A DNA stretch of 64,000 bases, from positions 1,302,001 to 1,366,000 of the forward strand of contig JAJTUP010000014.1 in the NCBI GenBank assembly GCA_021399435.1. The letters run 5' to 3'. Under the pieces are notes generated by a model that worked only from the letters and a program-made list of their open reading frames with translations, was not told the origin of the DNA and searched no databases. Origin of the DNA: Diaporthe sp. PMI_573 (Eukaryota; Ascomycota; Sordariomycetes; Diaporthales; Diaporthaceae). A program made the translations under genes and the position numbers. Below, piece after piece: positions 9,795-19,955 of the stretch; positions within the stretch are counted from its first letter, which is position 1, and every line of letters starts with the position of its first letter.

Positions 9795-11218
9795 TCAAGC
9801 TCCTTTCCGTAGAAAGTTGCGTCCCAGTCCTGCGATGATCTCCAACTGTTCTTCCGGGCCAAAACCAAACCTAGCCTCCTCCAACTTCTTAGCCGAATCT
9901 TCAAACAGCCTCCAGACTTCTAGATACAGGTTCCTAGTGTACATATCGGTCCCGATAGACATCAGCGCCGACTTGATCGCGTCCCTTTCCTTGATGCTGA
10001 CCAAGCCATCCGCCCTGATCGCAACAGTTACATCCTGCTGCTTACCTGGGTGACTTCGGTTGGTTAGAAAAAGCTTCGTTACTGGCCACCAAAAGCCCAC
10101 AAAGCTCGTATAGCCGAACTAGCACGAAGTTTGGCTTTCTATAGAATCTAATGAGAATCCTTGATTCTGAAAGACGTTATGTCGATGTTTCTCTCGAAAT
10201 TGCACCCACAATGGCGGGTCAACAAGACGGCCGGCTGTGAGGTCTTAATGCATCACATCAATGTATTTTTTATACACCGTTTCGATTTGATCTTCGCCAC
10301 TTGCAGGCATTGTCCCACCTGGTATTCGCTTTCCAATTACCTTCGTAAACTTCTCGAGCACCTCGGTCAGGTTTCCGATATCCTCAATCAAAAGGGTGGA
10401 AATATTAGCATCAAGCATAACACCTTTAATTCGCAGGGACTCGCGAGGTTCAGCTCCGAATACCATTGCTAAATAGGATTAACCCAAGGCCAACACAGAT
10501 GTAAAAGGAACTCAAGCCCGCCAGTTAGGGCCCCAGCTTGGCCGAGGTTGAGAGGTGGCAGTGATTTCGGTTGCTTCAAATGGGCAACCAGCAAATGTCA
10601 GGAGGTCACTTCTGTGTTGTATGGAAGTGTACGTGATAAAAAACTGTTTGTATACAAGTTGAGTGTCTGCGCTATAGTCCACGCATAACGCTTCTTTAAT
10701 CTTAGGAGGCGCCTGGCTAAGGATTCCGTAGACAATATCCCTGGGGTCGGAGCAGTGATGATGGGCGCCAAGTGTAGACAGGTTGAATTCGAAATTTTCC
10801 CCAGGAGCAATAACGCACATTGGGGTAAGCCTTGCGGCGTGAGATCGCGTGATGACATCCGCGCCTTTGACAGCCAAACAACGGACGACACGGCGGAACA
10901 GCGTCCATGGTATCTCATGAGGGCCGCGTTTTAGGAAAGCACTAATGTTCCCCATATGTATCTCTTGGATGACCCAAAGCCTAGAGAACCACGGCCTGTG
11001 GATGAGGCTGATTACCGCGGCCCAGAACGAGTCGTCGAGAGGTATTGGCTCTTTCGAATCATGCCATGACGGTTCTGAGGCACCCGGAGAATGTGCGAAA
11101 TAGTGGCTTGTGATGACTTCACCCTGCTCCCCCACGTGCTTTAATCCTTGCAGAGCCTTCACAGCATCGTTGTAGCCAGGTCCCAGCCAGGCTACCACCG
11201 TGTGCGCGCGGCTGTCTC
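9795..11218 (-). pseudogene. 5'-truncated HET-domain (heterokaryon incompatibility) pseudogene
   Basis: The minus strand holds the second half of a HET domain: TVVAWLGPGYNDAV, WFSRLWVIQEIHMGN, PHEIPWTLFRRVVRC, CSDPRDIVYGILSQAP, VDYSADTQLVYKQF and, at the usual domain end, RPSWGPNWRA. In the same frame downstream come SLRIKGVMLDANIS and a C-terminal tail ending at 9795. The frame is shared throughout but broken by stops after 10512, at about 10479-10481, at 10245-10247 and near 10120, and only weak splice sites could remove them. Upstream of 11218 the typical N-terminal motifs (YxALSYxWG, the Asp-Ala-xCINQ region) are absent, two stops are in frame, and no ATG starts the domain. HET proteins trigger cell death on non-self fusion; this copy looks dead. 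A rearranged but expressed fragment is the less likely alternative. Confidence 0.72.
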
Positions 11219-12789
11219 ACGCTTCTGACCAGATCTATTTGTCCCTTCCACATCGAAGATATGGGAAATATATTCCTGAAGCTGACTCGGAAGTACAAGA
11301 ATTGCAACAGTACAGAAGCGGAACCGATAATGCTCTGGCCTGACTCTACGACGGGTGCCGCGCAATATTCTTACCGCCTAGGAAAGAACAGGCTATCCCC
11401 TGAAACGTCCTGCAGACTATTTGATATGTGTCCTCCTGTAAATCAGCTATAACATCTAGCAACATGATACATCAGACACCTGTTCCTAAAGTAATACATT
11501 TGCTGCGTGCCAACTTAGGAGTATGAGTGTATGGGACCCATGGTGTTGCGGGGATATAGGCCATGAACGTGAGAACACGACTTGACTATGTACGTGCTAA
11601 CATTTAACCGGCAATCCATACACCGTCTGATCAGACGAAATAGGTTGCGACTTTGGTCGACAAGTTTGCTCACAGCGATCTAAGGACAACCGCAAGACTG
11701 ACTGTTGTTGGCGTTTGCGGGAGCGACAGCTTCAAAATCCACAAGACCAGAAAAGACGAGCAAGCAAAGAGATCGTTTGTACGACCTCTTCGAATTCTCA
11801 TCAACAAAGACTGGCAACTTCGCCACGCCTCCAGACCGAAGTTCTCGTTGGCAGCCTTGCTTGCTCACTTAAACCCCAACGCTCACGGTCCGTCCCCTGG
11901 ACCGGCCTCAGCCGCCCAACACAAGGCTACCCCTGCCATCGCAACCCGCCCTGCCACGCAACCCACACGACCCGAGCAGGCGGTAACGAGAAGAGAAGAA
12001 GAAAGGGAATGGAAGGGGAGGGAAGGGTAAAATTCATGCGGCTTTTCCGGGACAAGTTCTAGAAGCACCATCTCTCGCACTCCGTCCGATGTCCCCCCCC
12101 AAAAAAGGGTACCCTGTCCGTCATGCGACACTCGGCCGGTTAGATCCATTCATGCCCACCCCTTCGCATCCGAAACTCGGTGGTGTTCCTTCACCGAGGG
12201 AGGAAAAAACACAAACGCCAATCGCGATGCTGAGAGAAAGAGGCTTCCCCCCTGACGCCCGCAACATCACGCCCGGAGGGCCCGGGGAGGAAAGTGTTGG
12301 GGAGGGAAGAAGAGGTTCGCAGATGGAGACGAGACACGCGTTGGACGGAATGTAGTTGGTTGGTCAGTGGAGTGAAAACTTTTTGATTTCCATTCGCAAT
12401 GATGCGGAGATGCATGCACGCGCCTTCTATACAAGCCCCAGAACGTGCAGCACCTTACCGTAGTCGAGCGCTGTCATCTGAGGCTCTCTGCTACCCAGGC
12501 TGTTGATATCTGGCCCTCGCAAGTAGTGGGCTATAAAAGTAAATGTGGTATCCCTTGGCCCCGATCCTGAAACATTCAAGACTTGATATCATGACCCTGT
12601 TTGTCCTGAGCCCTACAAAGTACTCCAAAAAATAATGAACGAGAGCCCCCTGCCTCCCATAAAAAACTCCACCAAATGAACTCCAACGCTGATACCCAAG
12701 AAATTGTGTGACCAAATGATCGCTTCGACCGTTGCGTTCGTAGGCGTATAAATAAAAATGAAAGGAATGGCAAGGGCGGTGTTGCGCCA
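11219..12789. other. Intergenic, 1.6 kb, no supported gene
   Basis: No recognisable coding sequence. The left part borders the broken 5' end of the HET pseudogene and probably contains the breakpoint of that truncation. The right part (about 12400-12789) is the likely 3'-UTR and terminator region of the sugar transporter. Short frames at 11653-12355 have no motif. Confidence 0.5.
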
Positions 12790-14618
12790 TTAGTAGCTGA
12801 AGTCGACGTGGCCCATCTGTGAGACCGCTTTGTTCTCATCTGGGTTGGATGAGTTGACGCCCGTCACCGAGCTACTCGACACCGTGTCTGACTGATGTGT
12901 CGTCGTTGGCTCCAGCTCCTGCTGTTGCGACGGCACCCCACTATCGCTGTAGCCCAGGTCGCGCATCTCCTGGAAACTCCAGCTGGGCTCGAAGTGTGCG
13001 CTGTTCCACGCGAATGCCACCCTTTCGTACATCTCGTCGATTTGCTCGAGGCTGATCTTGCTCGTCTCGTAGACCATAGCCCAGACGAAAACGGCCGCGA
13101 CGGCACAAAACGCTCCCCACAAGAAGAACACCCGGGTGCCCATGTCAGCGTAGCCCGCCCCCTCCTCTACCATATATGGACTTCCGTAGGAGATACCAAA
13201 GTTCAGAAGCCAGTTTGAGGCAGTGGATATCGACATGGATTTGGCTCGCACTTTCAGTGGATATATCTCGGATGTGATGACCCATGCCACGGGTCCCCAT
13301 GAAGCGGCAAAGAAGAATATGTCGATGCAGAGGAAGATGATGAGGATTTGGTTGGCGGTCGTGGGCATCGACTTCCCGACGGCTGCGGAGAAGCTGGCGA
13401 TAAGTAGCTGGCAGATGGCCATGGCAACAGCGCCATATATCAGGACCTTTCTTCGACCCCAGGCTTCGATAATAAAGAGGGCCGGAATCGTGGAGATGGT
13501 GTTTACGATGTTGATAATCAAGGAGATGAGGAACGCGTTCTGAATGCCGGCGCCGACGAAGAACGTTGTGCCGTAGTACATGATGAAGTTCACGCCTGTC
13601 AATTGTTGTAGCATCTGGAGCCCGCAACCGGTGAGCGTCCGCCGTCCCAGGTGTGGTGTGCCGAAGACGACGTCCTTGTACGTAGCAGGTCCAAGGGCTA
13701 ATTCGTATTCGTGATTCGCCTCGATCTCGGCCAATTCCTCGAGCAACGCCGGATGCAGTCGATCCAGCCGTCGCAGTCTGCTCAGAGATACGGCGGCGGC
13801 GTCTTTGAGTCCTCGCTTGATGAGATATCGAGGTGTTTCAGGTAGGACGAGGAGACCAAGCGAAAGAACCACTGCCCAGGTGAACTGAAGACCGAGGGGG
13901 ATCTGGTACGCAGCAGCACCAACCATCCCAGCGGTGAGCATGTTGACAATAGATGCTGTGAGTAATCCAATGGTGATTGAGAGTTGATAAAAGCAGACCA
14001 GGGTTCCTCGTATCCACTTTGGGGCCATCTCAGCCTGGTAGATGGGGACAAGGACGGAAATCGTTCCGACACCAACGCCGGCGAAGAATCTATCTCAGAT
14101 CAGCTGGCTGCCAGAAACACGAGCACGGGGGCCGGGCGTTGCAGTCCCGGCGAATCCGACATACCTTCCGGCGACAAGCATGGGAATAGCCTGGGCGCAG
14201 ACCTGGAATATGACGCCAAAGTTGAAAGCAGTGACAGCGCCGATCAGAGACTTGCGCCGACCCCAATAGTCACCCACGGGGGCGGCGATCAGAGCACCGA
14301 CGACGGTCCCAGCACTCAGGATGGCGACGATGATGGCGGTCTGGCTCGGGGAGATGGAGGGGTGTCCGTCGCGAGTATAACCGGTCGAGAATTGTTCCTT
14401 AAAAGCGCTCATAGCGAGGATGCCGTTGATGGTGCTAGACATGAGCCACGTCAGTAACCAAGGCGGAATAGTAGTAGTCACCACAGGGCCGAGATTCCTC
14501 ACCCCGTATCGTATCCGAACAGCAGACCTCCGGAGGCGACGAAGATGCCGATCATGATTGCGGGAGCGGACGACCCGGCGACATTGTCTGGCTTCCGCCA
14601 GCCCATGGCAAAGGCCAT
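12790..14618 (-). CDS. MFS monosaccharide (hexose) transporter, 561 aa
   Basis: Plasma-membrane sugar porter of the major facilitator superfamily. Exons are 14618-14503, 14434-14165 and 14089-12790; introns of 68 nt (GTGAGG...TCTAG) and 75 nt (GTATGT...GATAG) join in phase. Hallmarks in order: IGIFVASGGLLFGYDTG in helix 1 continuing into TINGILAM across intron 1, GDYWGRRKS between helices 2 and 3, FFAGVGVGTISVLVPIYQAE (helix 4-5), PETPRYLIKRG before the central loop, QQLTGVNFIMYYGTTFF in helix 7, WGRRK in loop 8-9, and WGPVAWVITSEIYPLKVRAK in helices 10-11. The end of the domain reads VYETSKISLEQIDEMYERV. Length and motifs fit fungal high-affinity glucose transporters and sensors of the HXT/RCO-3 group. 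The C-terminal tail (about 70 residues, Ser/Thr/Gln-rich) is of normal transporter length, not the long tail of yeast Snf3/Rgt2 sensors. The start is the first of two close ATGs (14618, 14606). Substrate is inferred. Confidence 0.9.
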
Positions 14619-15560
14619 GGCGGATGGGATGAGGCCTTCAAGCCAGGGTGGGTGCGTTCAAGCCGTTGAAGATGGAGATAAAGAGTCGCTGGAAGAGTCG
14701 ACGCCGGGTATTGCGGTCGACCATTTGCGAGGGTTTAGAACGGCAAGGGCGGAGACCAGATGGCGAAGCAGTCAACGCTTGGGCGGCGGCAGCGATCGAT
14801 GATGTCGGGTGGACAGCAGGATATACTAGGGTAGGTAGCGAGGATGGGAAGTAGGCCAAATGGTCGAGGTCACGGTTGTTGGAGGTTCGCGGTGGGGACA
14901 GCAGACGGGTCGGACCTGAGAAGTGTTGCTGCTGGTGCCGCAGTTGGTGCTGTTTACTGTTTCCAGAGTTTGGTAGAGGTCGGAGTCGGGGGTGAGTGGG
15001 CGGAGAGAGACGGAGACGGAAGCGCAGACAGATGCAGACGGGTAGGGTCAGAGTCAGATGGAGGAGAAGATGGAAAATGGAGACTGAAGACTGCAGATGG
15101 AGCAGCGAAAGCGACGAATAGGGACGAGGGTGGCTCTGGGGAACAGGAGAGCGGAACTGGGCAGCACACAACTAAAGGAGCATGGGGCATGGGGCCTGGG
15201 GCCCGGGGGGGCATGGCATGCGTGGATGCGGCGTAGCGTGCTGCACAGTCTGTTAGGTTCTAGTGCATGGTCATGGCCATGGCCATGGCTTGAGCATGGG
15301 TATGGGTATGGACTCTTGGGGTGGTGGTGTGGGAGCGTGGGAGTCTGTGGTGGTGGATGGGAGGAATGGAAGAGAGGGGAGTGGGGACCATCAGGACCAT
15401 CAGCTGGTGGTCCGCCTGGGGGGAGCGTTGTGTGATTGGCCCCTGGGGTACTGGAGGCGGAGGTGATTGGGGGGGAGCAGGGGGAGTGCGAGAAGGAAAA
15501 TGGAAGACGGGATATGGGGCCAAGGAGAAAAGGGCTAAGACATCTGAGTACTGCAGGTTT
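14619..15560 (-). promoter_or_regulatory. Pyrimidine-rich upstream region of the sugar transporter
   Basis: In transporter orientation this stretch is strongly C/T-rich, a common feature of strong fungal promoters and leaders. It contains several matches to the carbon-catabolite repressor consensus SYGGRG (for example CTGGGG at 15196 and 15415 and GTGGGG at 15381 on the plus strand). Such matches are expected by chance in G-rich sequence, so regulation by a CreA-type repressor is only a possibility. Part of the region may be a long 5' leader: a long frame at 14638-15171 on the same strand ends 20 bases before the transporter ATG and could act as an upstream ORF. Confidence 0.3.
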
Positions 15561-15711
15561 AGCTCGGGGACTTGGTGCCTGGGCTGGCTGGACTGGATGG
15601 GCTGGGCTGGGCTGAGCTGGGGGACATTGAATTGGAATTGCCTACCTGGGTACGGAGTGATCGCCGTATATACGCACGGGTGCCTAGGCGTGCAGCCAGT
15701 ACCAGTGCCAG

Positions 15712-15736
15712 TGTCTTGTCTTGTCTTGTCTTGTCT
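15712..15736. repeat. Microsatellite (TGTCT)5
   Basis: Five perfect copies of TGTCT in a gene-free region upstream of the sugar transporter. Confidence 0.95.
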
Positions 15737-16181
15737 GGGCTCATCTCGTCAAGAATGCTAACAAGTCCTGGGCAACAAGACCAACAACATGAACAGCTGC
15801 AGGAGCAGAAGGCCCAAGGCCCGAGGACCGAGACCCAAGACAACCACCAAGCAAAACGCAAGCCTCGTCCTACTCTCCCAGTTCTCCCCGACAGCACATG
15901 AACGGTGAGCGCTCGTTAGTCTCACGCCGTGCACGCCGTGTCTAACCAACGCCTTTCCTGATTGGCGTCGACCAAAAGGGACCAAAGTATATGTCCCATC
16001 TCCTCCTGTCCTCACTGCCCAGGGCCGTCGCTGTGGGACAAGCACAAGCTGTCCACAAGACACGCGGGCGGCGGTGGCATTGGACGGCCACACTGCATCA
16101 CCTGCCATGCAACCATGCAGCCATGCAGCCAGGGACCTTGACGACGATCGCCCACCCATATTTTAGTGGGTAAATTCAACA

Positions 16182-16205
16182 CTGCAGTACTGCAGTACTG
16201 CAGTA
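16182..16205. repeat. Tandem repeat (CTGCAGTA)3
   Basis: Three perfect copies of an 8-bp unit. Each unit junction contains the palindrome TACTGCAGTA. Confidence 0.95.
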
Positions 16206-16976
16206 CAAGCCAGAACCCGTGCTCGTGTCCTCTTTGCATCTGACTGACTCCTGTTCTGGCCCGGTACAGCACAGCAGTCCCTGCTCTGCTCGGCTGAGGC
16301 GCATTCCGATACATTGCTTTGTGACACAGACCGACGAGTACACAGTAGCCTGCAGTCTACCTGTCCCTTGCCTGTCACTCTCAATCCTGGTTTCGAACTG
16401 GACTGGTCCAGAACCCAGGATAGAGAGATCGAATCCCCGTCATTGAGAACCCTCCCGGGTGTCAATAAAGTTCGACACAGTCTTGTTCTGTGGGCCCCTC
16501 AGTTCTGACAGCCAGCCTGTTACCCGACCCCCGACAGATTGCGGGGTCCTGCTGGGTGTGTGTGCGCGTGCGTCTGTGTGTGCGCGTTACGTGCGCTGCC
16601 TCTTCCCTGTCCAATGTCACACTGGGTGGTTGGCCGTCTTTTTAACTTTTTATTCCCTTTCTCTTCACATACCCCGGACGAAGGATCGAAGCTCGACCAA
16701 GCCCAGACAAGCTTGCATACGGCATCCGGCACACGCGTACAAGACAAAAGCCCGGTCAACATCCTGCCTGAGCGCCGACCGTCTTCCAGGAATCGGGCGG
16801 CTTTTCCCAGTAGCAAGTACCAGCGATATGTTCTTCTCCCCGCTAAAAGTCGACCCATTCAATGGTTCGTTCAGATACCCGGGACGCTCTGATTTATTCA
16901 ACGTCCTCCCTCGTATGGCTCTCTCGCAGACTGGCACTGCGAAAACAGCCACCTGGTACAAGTCGAGCATTCGTTT

Positions 16977-17004
16977 CCTGCCTCCTGCCTCCTGCCTCCT
17001 GCCC
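16977..17004. repeat. Tandem repeat (CCTGCCT)4
   Basis: Four copies of a 7-bp unit, the last ending CCTGCCC. Confidence 0.95.
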
Positions 17005-19955
17005 TACTTGTGCCACGTCCCCGGGAGCCTGCAGACAGACGCCCCTGAGGCGCATCTGACATGATTCGATGCTGATGGTGGAATGAGTAATGACTTCTCG
17101 AAGAGGAATGGGGCCATGCGTACGTGCCCGGCTACAGGCGCCTTTGGTTCGCAGCTTTCGTGGCGTCCGGCCTCCCATCCTGCGCCATCACACGCCTACT
17201 GGGCACGGGCATGCCGGGAATCCTTTCTGAACTCTCTGCACCCGCCTGGCTCGACTCCCAACGGCCTAGCGCACAACGCCTGCATCGGCACCTCAATCGC
17301 CGCCTACTTGCTGCATTACCCAGTCCGAGCTTTCATCGCCGACGGCGCCTTTTTTTTGGAGCTAGGTCGGCAGAAGTGGGCACCAGAAAAGGTGCCGCCG
17401 GGGCAAGAGAATCGCGCCTTGTCCAGAAGTGCCAATAGACTTTGCTAAAGCAGCGTTGCCAGTACCGGCGTTCCTTGACCGCCTGAGAAAATTCCACCAG
17501 AGGCATGCTGGGTACGTCGACGTACAATAGGCGCGGAGTTCTCGGGGACGGCCTCATCACCGCATACGGAAGCCTGCACGACCTGCCGCTACAAGGCTTC
17601 ATGGCTCGTCGCAGCTGGCCCGTTACCCATGCTCTACCGGCTTGGCCTTGGCCGACCTCACTGTGGGCCTTTTGGTTGTCTCTTGCGAACGCGTGGGCAA
17701 GGCTGAAGAGACCCGTCGCGGCACTCGGGTGATACCCTTCGCCCTGGTCGATCCAGAGCTGGCTGGCATCGATGGTCCTTTCGACGGGCCTCGAGTCAGT
17801 CCTCCGAACCGAACGTGCTTGCCTCCAAGCCATGACGCAACAATACTGCGATCTCGCTTGAGGTGTGTACTTCTTCATGACGGAACGACGGATGCTCGAT
17901 GGGGCCCTGAACGGCAAGTTCCTTGTGCATCAACTCGCAGCCGTCTCAGATGCATGTGCTGGAACCTGCCTAATCGATAACAGGCTCACAGGGGTTTCAC
18001 ACCCAAAAGCGACCGAAAGGGAGCAATTAGACTACCATTCTGCTCATATGCTGGCAACCTGGCAGATTACAGGTACAACTGCCACAACCTCATTTGCCTG
18101 AGTACACAAGCGTGTATATGCGGCTGGTAGTATCAGTTGAGAGTTACTTCCAAAAAGCCTTCAAGTGAGGGCTATCAATTCGACGAAACACCCCCCCGAC
18201 CGGCAAGGCTGGATGGAACGTGGGCCGCGGACAACCCCATCGCACGTCCTCCAAGAAGGCAACGGAATTATTTCCAGGTCAGACGTGAATGATCCTATGG
18301 CGGAGTTTCCGTCGCTATTGGGATTCACTATTGGCAGTGTCGGTGCATATCAGACCATGTGTGTCGAGGTCTTCTCTATGTGAGTGGCCGAATTCACTGT
18401 GCCGATAGGCTGCAGAGCATGCAGATGAAGCAAGACAATGCGACCCTTCAGAAAGCGGAATTCGTCCCTCTTGGTCTACCTGAACTACGTAGAAAAGCGG
18501 TTGAAGGTGGTGGGTGGGGGGAAACGCGCCGTGCGACGTCCCTATCCCCCATCTCTAAATAGCAAATCGATACCTACCCACTAATACAGCCGCTTCAGCC
18601 CGGGAGCCTGCATGATGCGGGTCTCACTTTCACGACTTCCTACTGCACATCTCGCTTACCATGCATTCACCAATGTACCCCCAGAAGACTGGAGGCCGGT
18701 CAGCATCTTCCCGACTAGTCTACATCCTACCAGGACTCGCACCATGGACTCTTCCCCCGGAGTCACTCCCCCAGCTGATGGCAGGTTGGGGGCGTACATA
18801 CGGGCAGCGGGCGACCCGTGGAACTCGCAGCTGTCTTCGGCACGTTGCCTCGCGCCACGGGGGCCGAAATATAGTAAAGAAGCAAAGAGATATGTCAGAT
18901 ACTGTGTTGCACACACACATCGGCCCCTCCGTCCCCGGTCGTGCCCTATGGAAATTAAACGAGGCAGCTGAGACATGCAGGACGCATGGGTGTGATGTGC
19001 GCAATCGCCCTGCCACGCCATGCCCATGCCCATGTATGCGCGAGCCCACAAAGCCACGTTCCCCTCCCCCCCAAATCCCGCACACGCCCAGTTGATTTCG
19101 ACGACTTCCTCGGTTTCTAGCGGAGAGGATGGGGGACGCCCACGCATTAACATGTGAAAATCGCCGTGGCCGTGGTTCATCCAATGTTCCAGGGCATGCG
19201 TATGTCGTGTCATGTCATGCAAGAGTGAGTAGCCAGCCACCTCCACCAACTCACTCACCCACGCGCGAGCAGGCTTGTTCGGAAACGGACCCGCCCGCGG
19301 GCAGCATCGTAACGCCCGGGCTTGCAGTGATATTTCTGTGTGTGCCGTTGGGGTGGTGAGACCAGCCAGCGGGGTTTACAAGAGACCGGGCGGATATCCG
19401 CATTGATTCTTCCTTCTCGGCTACGTTAACCCTCTTCTCTCAGCCGCAGCTCAGTCGCGGTGGTGAGACATACATACATGTGCTCGCTGCTTCTGTGCAT
19501 CACTGGCGGCAGCGGCAGCGGCAATGCTGCTGGCACATGAAAGCGCATGCCCCCGGTCGACGGGAAGTGCGACTATTGTGTTGTGTGAGATGTATATAGT
19601 ATGTGAATACAGTGGCTATACGACAACAATAACAACACTGAGAAGAAAAGATTCCTTCATCCTTCAATGTAGATCGAACAAATTTTTTGGTGTAAAAAAA
19701 GTATTCCGTCGCACATTCATTCGTCATTCAAACACGGGCTACGCCACATCGTGGTACCCAAAAGTTCCCTGCATGCGCTCTCTTGCACACCGCCAATGCT
19801 GGTCTACTTTGCACATGCGTGCGTACAGTATGCACCGTTCTCTCACGCCAGCGGCCGGTATTATAATCGTCTCAGCTGATACCTTGTCCCACACCACAAG
19901 TCGCTTGGTAATGCAGTGACTAATTGTTTCTCCCCTTCACAACCGAGGCTTATAT

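Larger units (their letters stand above)
14619..19955. other. Intergenic, 5.3 kb, no supported gene; several short tandem repeats
   Basis: Largest gene-free stretch in the window. Long frames exist (for example 16459-17064 plus, 17333-17917 minus, 18656-19258 minus) but have no motif, cross several repeat tracts and lack start or splice contexts, so I treat them as chance. Microsatellites at 15712, 16182 and 16977 are listed separately; 15263-15310 is a run of CATGG/GGTATG-like words. Confidence 0.5.

Noticed and set aside
15263..15310. CATGG/GGTATG word run as a possible regulatory array
   Set aside because: Short, irregular and low in complexity; no known factor site and no symmetry beyond chance.
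16459..17064. 201-codon plus-strand frame
   Set aside because: Runs through GT-rich and CCTGCCT repeat tracts and lacks recognisable domains.
17333..17917. 194-codon minus-strand frame
   Set aside because: Starts at a weak codon, Arg/Ser-rich low-information composition, no domain or splice context.
18656..19258. 200-codon minus-strand frame
   Set aside because: No motif; a plus-strand frame of similar size overlaps it, which fits random GC-rich sequence.
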